Part shown: piece after piece, positions 26,152-34,058 of the stretch
Layout: every line of letters starts with the position of its first letter
How positions within the stretch are numbered: position 1 is the stretch's first letter
Notes under the pieces: model-generated
The model's input: only the letters and a program-made list of their open reading frames with translations
Databases searched by the model: none
Told to the model about the DNA's origin: nothing
Assembly: GCF_036881825.1 (NCBI RefSeq)
Contig: NZ_JBAJMW010000003.1
Span: forward strand, 372,001 to 436,000
DNA from: Tersicoccus mangrovi
Lineage (GTDB): Bacteria > Actinomycetota > Actinomycetes > Actinomycetales > Micrococcaceae
DNA length: 64,000 bases
Direction: 5' to 3'
Program-made: the position numbers and the translations under genes

Positions 26152-27128
26152 GCCGGTCCCCGGCGGGCGGCCGCGACGGCCCCGGCGACGATGAGTGCCT
26201 TGCGGCCGGTGGGCACGCTCACCCGCGTGGTCAGCAGGTCCGCGGCGGGGGTGCGCCGCAGCCGGGCGTTCAGCTCGGCGAACAGGTCGTGCGCGGCGAG
26301 CACCGCCGCGCGACTGCCGGCGGGCAACCGGCCGATCACCGCGCGCGCCGCCGCGAGGTCGGCGTCGATGTCGTCCACGAGGCGCCGTTTCTCGCTCTCG
26401 CTGAGCATCGTCGGGTCGACGCCCGGGAAGTAGCGGCGGCCGAGGGTCTGCACGTCGGCGCCGACGTCGCGCAGGAAGTTGACCTTCTGGAATGCGGCAC
26501 CGAGCCGGCGGGCGCCGTCGTCGAGCGTCGCGAGCTCGGCGGGGTCCACGGTCGCCCCGTCGAAGAACGCCCGCAGGCACATCTGGCCGACCACCTCGGC
26601 GGAGCCGTGGACGTAGGCGTCGAAGCTGCGGGCGTCGTGCTCGGAGCGCTGGGCGTCGGTGCGCATCGAGGTGAAGAACGGGCGGGTCAGCTCGGGGCCG
26701 ATTCCCGTGCGGCGGGCGGTCAGGGCGAAGGCGTGGACGACGACGTTCGCGCTGTACCCAGTGCGCAGGGCCTCCTCGGTCTGGGCCTGCAGCTCGTCGA
26801 GGGCCGCGAGCACGGCCGCGTCGTCGAGCCCGTGCTCGGCGCCGACGCCGTCCACGGCCTCGTCGGCCACCCGGACGAGTGCGTAGATATTGCTGACGTG
26901 CCGGCGCAGGCGGGGCGGCAGCAGCCGGCTGGCCGTGCCGAAGGACGTCGAGTACCGGCCGATCACGACGGCGGCGGCGCGCTGGGCCACGTCGTCGTAC
27001 CGGGCCGAGCTCTGCCGGCGCGTCTCCGCGTCGGCAGAGTACGCGGCAGACGCGGCGGACGGGGACTCGACGGACGGGGACTCGACGGACGGGGACTCAC
27101 GCCGGTCGCCGGCGGGACGGGCCGTCAT
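26148..27128 (-). CDS. crtB: Phytoene synthase CrtB
   Basis: 326 aa squalene/phytoene synthase condensing two GGPP molecules. The first Asp-rich motif is VRVADEAVDGVG, the second region is FQKVNFLRDVGADVQTLGR, with VVGQMCLRAF before it. ATG 27128 overlaps the crtE stop. The N-terminal 30 residues hold a short triple repeat (ESPSV, ESPSV, ESPSA) coded by a 15-bp tandem repeat at about 27061-27102, upstream of the catalytic fold and probably dispensable. Confidence 0.94.
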   Translation of the reverse strand: MTARPAGDRRESPSVESPSVESPSAASAAYSADAETRRQSSARYDDVAQRAAAVVIGRYSTSFGTASRLLPPRLRRHVSNIYALVRVADEAVDGVGAEHGLDDAAVLAALDELQAQTEEALRTGYSANVVVHAFALTARRTGIGPELTRPFFTSMRTDAQRSEHDARSFDAYVHGSAEVVGQMCLRAFFDGATVDPAELATLDDGARRLGAAFQKVNFLRDVGADVQTLGRRYFPGVDPTMLSESEKRRLVDDIDADLAAARAVIGRLPAGSRAAVLAAHDLFAELNARLRRTPAADLLTTRVSVPTGRKALIVAGAVAAARRGPA

Positions 27129-28213
27129 CGGACCCGGTCCACGGCGGCGTCGATGAGCACGACGAGGTCCTCGCGCAGGGCGCCCGGCAGGGCGGAGCCG
27201 GTGACCGCGGTGCGCGCCCGCTCGGCGTGCTCGCGGACCATGGTCTCCACGTAGGCGCGGGACCCGCTGCCCTCGAGGTACCCGCGCAGGGCCGCGACGT
27301 CCCGGGGCCCGCCGGGGCCGATCAGCAGCGGAGCGACCGTCGGCCAGTCGGGCTGCCGCGACGCGTGGGAGAGCAGGAGCGTGTGCTTGACCGCGGTGAG
27401 GTCGCCTGTCGTCGTCTTGCCGGTCGCGGACTCGACGCCGAACACGCCGAGCAGGTCGTCGACCAGCTGGTAGGCCGTGCCGATCTCCTGCCCGATGCGG
27501 CACAGCAGGTCCCGGTCCGCCGCGGGCGCACCGGCCAGCACGGCCCCGGCCTGCAGCGGCACGTCGAAGGAGTAGACCGCCGTCTTGAGTAGCGCGGTCT
27601 GCAGCACGACGTCGGCGGCGGGGATGCGCAGATGTCCCGAGTGCTCGACGTCGAGCAGCTCGCCGGCCGCCGCGGCGTGCACGGCCGCGTCCATGAGGTC
27701 GAGCAGGGCGGGCGTGCCGGGAGCCCCGGTGGAGGCGACGAGCCGGTAGGCGGCGGCGAGCGCGACGTCGCCGGCGATGATGGCGGCCGCCTGGCCCCGC
27801 TGGGTCGCTACCGTGTCGTCGAAGCCGGCGTCGGCGGCCCGGAGCCGGTAGATGCCGGCGACGTTGGGCTTGCCGCGGCGGACGAAGTCCTGGTCGATGA
27901 CGTCATCGTGCGTCACCAGAGCGGTGTGCAGCAGCTCGAGCGCCGCCGCGGTGACCACGGCCGGGTCCTCGGGCGACCAGCGCGGACCGGCGTCGTCGAG
28001 GCCGCGGCCCGCGTACCCGTCGACGACCGAGAGGAGCAGCCGCGGGCGGATCCGCTTGCCGCCGGCCGCCGAGGAGGCGAGCGCGTCCCACAGGTCGCCG
28101 ACCGTGGGCGGCAGGCCGTCCGCGCCGGCGCGGCCGCGAGCGAAGAACCCGGTCAGGGCCGCGTCGACCGCGTCGAGGAACTGCGTCTCGCCCGACGCTG
28201 TGAGCACCGTCAT
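27125..28213 (-). CDS. crtE: Geranylgeranyl diphosphate synthase
   Basis: 362 aa trans-prenyltransferase that makes the C20 precursor. The first Asp-rich motif is HDDVIDQDFVRRGKPNVAG and the second LVDDLLGVFG; the GKRIRPRLLL and KTAVYSFDVP segments are also typical. It is the first gene of the crt operon. ATG 28213 is preceded by TTGAAT with a 6-nt gap, so the operon mRNA is probably leaderless; an upstream in-frame GTG at 28231 is possible but less likely. The promoter faces that of idi across 57 bp. Confidence 0.93.
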   Translation of the reverse strand: MTVLTASGETQFLDAVDAALTGFFARGRAGADGLPPTVGDLWDALASSAAGGKRIRPRLLLSVVDGYAGRGLDDAGPRWSPEDPAVVTAAALELLHTALVTHDDVIDQDFVRRGKPNVAGIYRLRAADAGFDDTVATQRGQAAAIIAGDVALAAAYRLVASTGAPGTPALLDLMDAAVHAAAAGELLDVEHSGHLRIPAADVVLQTALLKTAVYSFDVPLQAGAVLAGAPAADRDLLCRIGQEIGTAYQLVDDLLGVFGVESATGKTTTGDLTAVKHTLLLSHASRQPDWPTVAPLLIGPGGPRDVAALRGYLEGSGSRAYVETMVREHAERARTAVTGSALPGALREDLVVLIDAAVDRVR

Positions 28214-28234
28214 CTCCCCATTCAACCCCACGTC

Positions 28235-28249
28235 TCTCGAATAACGAGA
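28235..28249. promoter_or_regulatory. Palindrome in the crtE/idi divergent promoter
   Basis: TCTCG-AATAA-CGAGA is a perfect 5-5-5 inverted repeat. Taking TTGAAT (28225-28220) as the crtE -10 and TAGGAT (28258-28263) as the idi -10, a 17-bp spacer places both -35 elements inside this palindrome (28248-28243 and 28235-28240). A dimeric repressor here would block both promoters. The MarR gene at 28872 is the natural candidate; in Corynebacterium a MarR-type CrtR controls the crt operon. Confidence 0.55.
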
Positions 28250-28270
28250 AGGCGATCTAGGATCGGGGAC

Positions 28271-28855
28271 ATGGACACCCTCACCGACGCGTCCGCCGCG
28301 ACCCGCGAGGCCGAGCTGGTGGTCCTGCTGGACGAGGATCGCCGCCCGTCGGGCGTCGCACGGAAGGCCGAGGTGCACACCACGGACACGCCCCTGCACC
28401 TGGCCTTCTCGTGCTGGCTGTTCGATGGCGACGGCCGGGTGCTGCTGACCCGGCGCGCGCTCGGCAAGGCGACCTGGCCGGGTGTGTGGACGAATGCGTT
28501 CTGCGGTCACCCGGCGCCCGGCGAGGAGATGGCCGACGCCGTCCGACGCCGGGCCCAGCGGGAACTGGGCGTCGAGGTGGGCGAGCTGGCGGTGGCGCTG
28601 CCGGACTTCGCGTACCGCGCGGTCGACGCGAGCGGCATCGTCGAGCACGAGGTGTGCCCGGTCTTCACCGGAATGCTCGCCGGTCGCCTGGATCCGCGCC
28701 CCGACGAGGTGATGGACGTGGCGTGGTCGACGCCGGCCGGCCTGCTCGACGCGGTCGCGGGCGCGCCCTTCGCGTTCAGCCCGTGGCTCGTGGAGCAGGC
28801 GTCCCTGCTCGCCGCCGCCCGTCCAGACCGGTTCACCGGCCCGGTTCGTTTCTGA
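28271..28855 (+). CDS. idi: Isopentenyl-diphosphate isomerase, type I
   Basis: 194 aa Nudix-fold enzyme that interconverts IPP and DMAPP, the building blocks for CrtE and CrtEb. The active-site cysteine is in NAFCGHPAPGEE, the Nudix-like helix is RRRAQRELGVEVGEL, and the catalytic glutamate is in EHEVCPVF. TAGGAT ends 7 nt before the ATG (leaderless). It is transcribed away from crtE from a shared control region, which would match C5 supply to carotenoid synthesis. Confidence 0.95.
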   Translation: MDTLTDASAATREAELVVLLDEDRRPSGVARKAEVHTTDTPLHLAFSCWLFDGDGRVLLTRRALGKATWPGVWTNAFCGHPAPGEEMADAVRRRAQRELGVEVGELAVALPDFAYRAVDASGIVEHEVCPVFTGMLAGRLDPRPDEVMDVAWSTPAGLLDAVAGAPFAFSPWLVEQASLLAAARPDRFTGPVRF

Positions 28856-28871
28856 CGGCACAGGAGTCGGC

Positions 28872-29540
28872 TCAGGAGTCGGCGGCACCGCGCGTGCGAC
28901 CGGTGGACGCAGCACCGTCTGGCGCAGCACCGTTCGAACCGGTGCCGTTCGTGGGCGCTCGATCGGCCCGTGCGCCGTCCGGTCGTGAGCCGTTGGCGCC
29001 CGAGGTGGCACGCTCGGCGCCCCCCGCTGCCGCCGTGGCCGAGGTGAGGTCACCGATCATCCGGCTGAAAAGGTCGAGCTCGGATGGGCTGTACCGGTCG
29101 AACACCTCCATCAGGGCGTGATCGAGGGGATCGAACAGCTCCATGGCCACCTGCCGGCCGGTGTCGTTCGCGTGCAGCGCCACCCGGCGGGCGTCCGCCC
29201 GGGCGGTGCCGCGGTCGAGATGGCCCGCCTCGCACAGCCGGTCGACCAGCGCCGTCACCGAGGAGGAGGACAGGCCGAGCATCGCGCCGAGGCGGCCGGG
29301 CGTCATCTCCTCGTTCTCGCGTTCGGCCTCGACGACGGCGGAGACCGCATGCATGTCGGTCCGCCGCACCCCGGCCCGCCGGCGCATCCGGGCACCGTAG
29401 TACTCGATCTCCGAGGTCATCCGCTGCAGCAGCAGGAGCAGGGGGTAACCGGGACGTCGGGCGATGGACCGCTGGCTGCGATCGTGGCGCGGGACAGCGG
29501 ACTGTTCCCCGCGGGGCGGGTCCTCTCGGTCTGCGCGCAT
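28872..29540 (-). CDS. MarR-family regulator, likely CrtR-like
   Basis: 222 aa. The winged helix spans about residues 60-130 (TPGRLGAMLGLSSSSVTALV, then DRLCEAG and the wing TARADARRVAL). The C-terminal 45 residues are low-complexity Gly/Ala/Asn/Thr and likely disordered. ATG 29540 is chosen because TATCAT ends 7 nt upstream; ATG 29549 overlaps that hexamer. It is convergent with idi (16 bp apart) and divergent from the amidase. By position it is the likely regulator of the crt/idi palindrome; this is inference. Confidence 0.8.
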   Translation of the reverse strand: MRADREDPPRGEQSAVPRHDRSQRSIARRPGYPLLLLLQRMTSEIEYYGARMRRRAGVRRTDMHAVSAVVEAERENEEMTPGRLGAMLGLSSSSVTALVDRLCEAGHLDRGTARADARRVALHANDTGRQVAMELFDPLDHALMEVFDRYSPSELDLFSRMIGDLTSATAAAGGAERATSGANGSRPDGARADRAPTNGTGSNGAAPDGAASTGRTRGAADS

Positions 29541-29595
29541 AGGGGACATGATAGATACTCCGGCACGTTCCGGTCCTCCGATAGCCTCGGAAGCG

Positions 29596-31044
29596 ATGAC
29601 CGACTCCCTCGCCGCCCTGTCCGCGCTGGACCTCCGCGATGCTCTCGCCGCAGGTCAGCTCAGTGCCCGCGAGGTCACCGCCCACCATCTGGCCGTGATC
29701 GAGGCCCGCAACCCGGCCCTTGGGGCGTTCGTCACGGTGACGGCGGATCAGGCGATGCGCGACGCCGCCGACCTCGACGACCGGTTCGCCCGGACCGGAC
29801 CGGTCGGCCCGCTGCACGGCCTGCCGATGGGCATCAAGGACCTGGCCGACGTCGCCGGCGTCCCGACGGGTCACGGCACCGCGGCCCTGCCGGCGACCGT
29901 CCCCACCGAGGACGGACCGCTGGCGGCGAGCCTGCGCCGGGCCGGAGTCGTCCTCGTCGGCAAGACCCAGGTCCCCGAGTTCGGGCTGAGCTGCCACAGC
30001 GAGAGCCGCACCCACCCTCCGGCCCGGCTGCCCCAGGACCCCCGGCTGAGCCCGGGCGGCTCCTCCGGGGGCAGCGCCGCCGCCGTCGCTTCCGGGATGC
30101 TGCCGTTCGCGGTGGGCACGGACGGCGGCGGATCGGTCCGGATCCCGGCCGCCGCCTGCGGCCTGATCGGGCTCAAGCCGAATCGCGGCCGGGTCGCGAC
30201 GGGCTCGGGCCAGACGGACCTCGGCCGGCTGGCCGTCGCCGGTCCCCTCGCCCGGACCGCCGACGACGCGGCCCTGCTGCTCGACGTGCTCGCCGGCGAC
30301 GTCAACCACCGGGCGCTGAGCGCGGAGCCCGGGTCCTTCGCGCCCGGCTCCTTCACGCCGCCCGTCGCCGGAACCGGCCGGCCGCCGCGCATCGGCGTCA
30401 CCACGGACTCGCCCTTCGCCTCGGCCTACGACCTGCCCGTCTCCCCCGCCGCGCACGCCGCGCTCGACGCCGCCGTCACCGTCCTCGACGCCCACGGCCA
30501 CCGGATCGAGCCGGTGCACCCGCACTGGGACCCCCGCTACCCGGACGCGTTCTCCGCCGTGTGGACGACCGGCGTCGGGATGCTCGACCTCGACGCGGAC
30601 GCCGAACGCCGGCTCACCCCGCTCGCCCGCGAGTTCCGGGCTCGCGCGCAGAACCGGCCCGCCGTCGACCTCGCCCGCGCCCTCGACGTCCTGCGGCGTC
30701 TGGAGTGGGACACGGTCGCCGCGTTCGCGCCCTTCGACGTCGTGCTCACGCCGGCGATGGCGGACACGCCCCGCCCCATCGGCTGGTACACCGGTCAGGA
30801 GTGGGACGTCGACGCGGACACCGACTACCGGCGGCAGTGCCAGTACACGCCGTGGACGTCGGTGCTCAACGTCGTCGGCCTGCCCGCGATCACCGCGACG
30901 ACCCACTGGACGGCCGCCGCCCCCGATGCCCCGTCGCTGCCGATGGGCGTGCAACTGATCGGCCGGCCGAGCGGCGAGGCGACGCTGCTGGCCCTCGCCG
31001 GCCTGCTGCACCGGCCCGCGAGGGACGCTTCGGACCTGGCGTGA
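29596..31044 (+). CDS. Amidase signature family enzyme
   Basis: 482 aa amidohydrolase with the Ser-cisSer-Lys triad: Lys in GLPMGIKDLADVAG, and the Gly/Ser-rich stretch SPGGSSGGSAAAVASG supplies the two serines, followed by GTDGGGSVRIPAAACG. It resembles stand-alone amidases acting on aryl or alkyl amides rather than GatA, since no gatB or gatC is nearby. ATG 29596 lies 8 nt after a TAGCCT hexamer. Substrate unknown. Confidence 0.9.
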   Translation: MTDSLAALSALDLRDALAAGQLSAREVTAHHLAVIEARNPALGAFVTVTADQAMRDAADLDDRFARTGPVGPLHGLPMGIKDLADVAGVPTGHGTAALPATVPTEDGPLAASLRRAGVVLVGKTQVPEFGLSCHSESRTHPPARLPQDPRLSPGGSSGGSAAAVASGMLPFAVGTDGGGSVRIPAAACGLIGLKPNRGRVATGSGQTDLGRLAVAGPLARTADDAALLLDVLAGDVNHRALSAEPGSFAPGSFTPPVAGTGRPPRIGVTTDSPFASAYDLPVSPAAHAALDAAVTVLDAHGHRIEPVHPHWDPRYPDAFSAVWTTGVGMLDLDADAERRLTPLAREFRARAQNRPAVDLARALDVLRRLEWDTVAAFAPFDVVLTPAMADTPRPIGWYTGQEWDVDADTDYRRQCQYTPWTSVLNVVGLPAITATTHWTAAAPDAPSLPMGVQLIGRPSGEATLLALAGLLHRPARDASDLA

Positions 31045-31107
31045 TCTCGGCCACATCCGCCGGGTACTGGACAGACCTTGCGGTCCGTTGGGTGTCACGA
31101 TAGAAGG

Positions 31108-32586
31108 ATGAGTTCAGTCACCTCGCCCCCCTCGCCCGGTTCGCCGGTGCCCACGGAGGGCCCGACCTTCCTCGGCCAGCCGCGCATGCTGGCCAACATC
31201 TTCAGCGTCGAGCTGTGGGAGCGCTTCTCCTTCTACGGCATGCAGGCCGTCGTCGTCCTGTACATGTACTTCACCGCGGCCCAGGGCGGCCTCGGCGGTG
31301 ACAAGGCGACCGCGGTCAGCATCATCGGCGCCTACGGCGGTGGCGTCTACCTGTCGACGATCCTCGGCGCCTGGGTCGCCGACCGCCTGCTCGGCTCCGA
31401 GCGCGTCCTGTTCATCAGCGCCGTCATGATCATGCTCGGCCACATCAGCCTCGCCCTGCTGCCGGGCTGGGCGGGCGTCGGCGTGGGCCTGCTGCTCGTG
31501 GCCATCGGTTCCGGCGGCCTGAAGGCGAACGCCACGTCGATCGTCGGCACGCTGTACGCGGCCGGTGACGAGCGGCGCGACGCCGGATTCTCGATCTTCT
31601 ACATGGGCATCAACATCGGCGCCCTGTTCGGCCCGCTGCTGACCGGCCTGGTCCGCGACACCGTCGGCTTCCACTGGGCGTTCGCCCTCGCCGCCGTCGG
31701 CATGGCGATCGGCCTGATCCAGTACGCCGTGACCCGCAAGAACCTGCCCGGCGAGGCCCACCACATCCCCAACCCGCTGCCGCGCAACCGGTACGGCCTG
31801 GCCGTGGGCATCGCCGTCGTCGCGATCGTTATCGTCGTCATCGCGGTCCTGACCGGGCTGATCAACCCCGACAACCTCGCGAACCTCGTGGTGATCGCCA
31901 CCATCGTCGCCGCCGTCGCCTACTTCGCCGTGATCCTCTCGTCGAACCTGACGCCGACCGAGCGCCGCCGCGTGTACGCGTTCATCCCGATCTTCATCGC
32001 GAGCGCCGTGTTCTGGTCCCTGTACCAGCAGCAGTTCTCGATGCTGACGATCTACTCGGACACCCGGCTGAACCGGAACCTGTTCGGCTGGGATATGCCG
32101 ATCGAGTGGGTGCAGTCGATCAACCCCGTGTTCATCATCGTCCTCTCGGGCGTCTTCGCCGCGCTGTGGACGAGGCTCGGCCCGAAGCAGCCGTCCACAC
32201 CGCTGAAGTTCACGCTCTCGCTCGTCATCATGGGCATCGCGTTCCTGGCGTTCCTGCCCTTCGTCGGCACCGGCACCAACGGCACGCCGCTGCTCGTGAT
32301 CGCCGGCATCCTGCTGCTCTTCACCTTTGCGGAGCTGCTGCTCTCGCCCGTGGGTCTCTCCGTGTCGACGAAGCTGGCGCCGGAGCGGTTCCGCACTCAG
32401 ATGGTGGCGCTGTTCTTCCTTTCCGTGGCGCTCGGCAGCTCGATGGCCGGTGTCCTCGCGGGGTACTACGACCCGACGAACGAGGCGCCGTACTTCGCGA
32501 TCATCGGCGGCGTCTGCGTCGTCGCCGGCGTCCTGCTGGGCCTCGCCGTCAAGCCGATCCGGAAGCTGATGAGCGGGGTGCACTAG
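31108..32586 (+). CDS. POT-family di-/tripeptide transporter
   Basis: 492 aa proton-coupled oligopeptide transporter with about 14 membrane segments. The POT signature ELWERFSFYGM (the ExxERF motif used for proton coupling) is at about residues 36-46, and the second PTR2 signature reads FYMGINIGALFGPLLTG. CACGAT ends 6 nt before ATG 31108 (leaderless). It takes up small peptides at the cytoplasmic membrane. It stands alone, with no linked peptidase other than the upstream amidase. Confidence 0.94.
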   Translation: MSSVTSPPSPGSPVPTEGPTFLGQPRMLANIFSVELWERFSFYGMQAVVVLYMYFTAAQGGLGGDKATAVSIIGAYGGGVYLSTILGAWVADRLLGSERVLFISAVMIMLGHISLALLPGWAGVGVGLLLVAIGSGGLKANATSIVGTLYAAGDERRDAGFSIFYMGINIGALFGPLLTGLVRDTVGFHWAFALAAVGMAIGLIQYAVTRKNLPGEAHHIPNPLPRNRYGLAVGIAVVAIVIVVIAVLTGLINPDNLANLVVIATIVAAVAYFAVILSSNLTPTERRRVYAFIPIFIASAVFWSLYQQQFSMLTIYSDTRLNRNLFGWDMPIEWVQSINPVFIIVLSGVFAALWTRLGPKQPSTPLKFTLSLVIMGIAFLAFLPFVGTGTNGTPLLVIAGILLLFTFAELLLSPVGLSVSTKLAPERFRTQMVALFFLSVALGSSMAGVLAGYYDPTNEAPYFAIIGGVCVVAGVLLGLAVKPIRKLMSGVH

Positions 32587-32628
32587 CCCCCTCGCCCTGT
32601 CGCGTGCTCGTGCACTGACGTCGTCCCT

Positions 32629-32691
32629 CGTCGAGGATTCAGTTCTCGGGGTTTCTCGGCCCGGATGACCCCGGATTCTGCGTTCTCGACG
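32629..32691. repeat. Imperfect palindromic element A
   Basis: Outer arms CGTCGAG and CTCGACG enclose a core containing GTTTCTCGGCCCGGATGACC. The core matches, in the opposite orientation, the core of the perfect palindrome at 33882-33944. The two elements bracket the luciferase-like gene. Arms are mostly degenerate beyond 7 bp here. Confidence 0.65.
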
Positions 32692-32733
32692 CGTGGAGGC
32701 GGGGCGGGAAGCCCATCCGCGCACCACGCATGA

Positions 32734-32773
32734 CGCCGGAGGGCGGCCGGAATAGCCCGGCCGTCCTCCGGCG
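32734..32773. terminator. Long hairpin just upstream of the monooxygenase start
   Basis: Two 17-nt arms (32734-32750 and 32757-32773) pair at 16 positions, with one G-T wobble, around a 6-nt loop, then TTT follows. It ends 5 nt before ATG 32779. It could terminate the POT transcript, act as an attenuator, or hide any ribosome site of the next gene. Confidence 0.7.
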
Positions 32774-32778
32774 TTTCC

Positions 32779-33843
32779 ATGCTTATGAATGCAGGTCATC
32801 CGAAGCGCATCGGTTTTCTCTCCTTCGGCCACTGGCACCCGTCGGGCCCCCACACCCGCAGCGCGGCCGACGCCCTGACCCAGTCGATCGAGCTGGCGGT
32901 CGCCGCCGAGGAGCTGGGGATCGACGGTGCCTACTTCCGCGTGCACCATTTCGAGCGGCAGCTCGCGGCCCCCTACCCGCTGCTGGCCGCGATCGGCGCC
33001 CGGACGTCGCGCATCGAGATCGGCACCGGGGTGATCGACATGCGCTACGAGAATCCCCTCTATGCCGCGGAGGAGGCCTCCTCCGCCGACCTCATCGCCG
33101 GCGGCCGGCTGCAGCTGGGCATCTCCCGCGGCACGCCGTCGTCCGCGCTCAACGGCTACCAGGCGTTCGGGTACGTCCCCGCCGACGGCAGCACCGACGC
33201 CGACCTGGCGCGGCAGCACACCGCCGTGTTCCGCGCCGCGATCGCCGGAGCCGGCGTCGCCCACTCGGACCCCCGCACGACCGGCCGCTCGGACGCCGTC
33301 GTCGGGCTCCAACCCCTCTCCGAGGGCCTGCCGGACCGCATCTGGTGGGGCTCGGGCACCCGCGCCTCCGCCGTCTGGGCGGCGCGCGAGGGCATGAACC
33401 TGATGTCCTCGACGCTGCTCACCGAGGACACCGGCGTGCCGTTCGACCAGGCGCAGGCCGAGCAGATCGCCCAGTTCCGCGCCGCGTGGGCCGAGGCCGG
33501 CTGGGACCGCGAGCCGCGCGTCTCCGTCAGCCGCAGCGTCATCCCGGTGGTCACGGACGAGGACCGGATGTACTTCGGCGACCGCGACAGCGCCGAGGGT
33601 GACCAGGTCGGCTACGTCGACGCCCAGACCCTCGCCCGGTTCGGCCCGTCCTTCACGGGCGAGCCGGACGTCATCGCGGCGCAGCTCGCGAACGACGCCG
33701 CCGTGCAGGCCGCGGACACGCTGCTGCTGACCGTGCCGAACCAACTCGGCGTCGCGTACAACACCCGGATGCTGGAGACCATCGCCCGCGACGTGGCGCC
33801 GGCCATCGGCTGGAGCCCGGCGGGAGCGGTCACGGCGGGCTGA
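32779..33843 (+). CDS. Luciferase-like FMN monooxygenase
   Basis: 354 aa bacterial-luciferase-fold flavin enzyme (LLM). Typical segments are RIGFLSFGHWHP, the ELGIDGAYFRVHHFERQL segment, TSRIEIGTGVIDMRYENPLY and RLQLGISRGTPSSA. The substrate is not evident. ATG 32779 or 32785 may start the gene; no ribosome site is possible because a strong hairpin ends 5 nt upstream. The gene is framed by two related palindromic repeats in inverted orientation, which is unusual for a single housekeeping-like gene. Confidence 0.85.
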   Translation: MLMNAGHPKRIGFLSFGHWHPSGPHTRSAADALTQSIELAVAAEELGIDGAYFRVHHFERQLAAPYPLLAAIGARTSRIEIGTGVIDMRYENPLYAAEEASSADLIAGGRLQLGISRGTPSSALNGYQAFGYVPADGSTDADLARQHTAVFRAAIAGAGVAHSDPRTTGRSDAVVGLQPLSEGLPDRIWWGSGTRASAVWAAREGMNLMSSTLLTEDTGVPFDQAQAEQIAQFRAAWAEAGWDREPRVSVSRSVIPVVTDEDRMYFGDRDSAEGDQVGYVDAQTLARFGPSFTGEPDVIAAQLANDAAVQAADTLLLTVPNQLGVAYNTRMLETIARDVAPAIGWSPAGAVTAG

Positions 33844-33881
33844 CGGCGGGTCCCTTCACCTCCCTCGTCGCTCGCCCCGCT

Positions 33882-33944
33882 CGCCGAGAATTCGATTTCT
33901 GCGGTCATCCGGCCGGCGAAACGACAGAAATCGAATTCTCGGCG
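33882..33944. repeat. Perfect 20-bp inverted repeat, element B
   Basis: Arms 33882-33901 and 33925-33944 are exact complements over 20 bp and AT-rich (they contain AGAATTCGATTTC), separated by a 23-nt GC-rich core (33902-33924). The core, read on the minus strand, contains GTTTCGCCGGCCGGATGACC, close to the core of element A. It begins 38 nt after the monooxygenase stop. As RNA it forms a very stable hairpin. Confidence 0.85.
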
Positions 33945-34023
33945 CAGCGGGAGGGGTCGGTGACGGGTGCGACGACGGCGGCCCGACGCGGCGGAAGGGT
34001 GTGACCACCACCCCGGCCCCCTG

Positions 34024-34051
34024 TTGACGGCGCCGCCCGCTCTGACATGCT
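34024..34051 (+). promoter_or_regulatory. Leaderless promoter of pgm
   Basis: TTGACG (34024-34029), a 16-bp spacer and CATGCT (34046-34051), then 7 nt to ATG 34059. This is the clearest -35/-10 pair among the leaderless genes of the window. Confidence 0.65.
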
Positions 34052-34058
34052 TGGACGC

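Noticed and set aside
29118..31103. Alternative frame through the amidase gene
   Set aside because: Extreme Arg/Pro composition and the clear amidase signature in the other frame mark it as a shadow.
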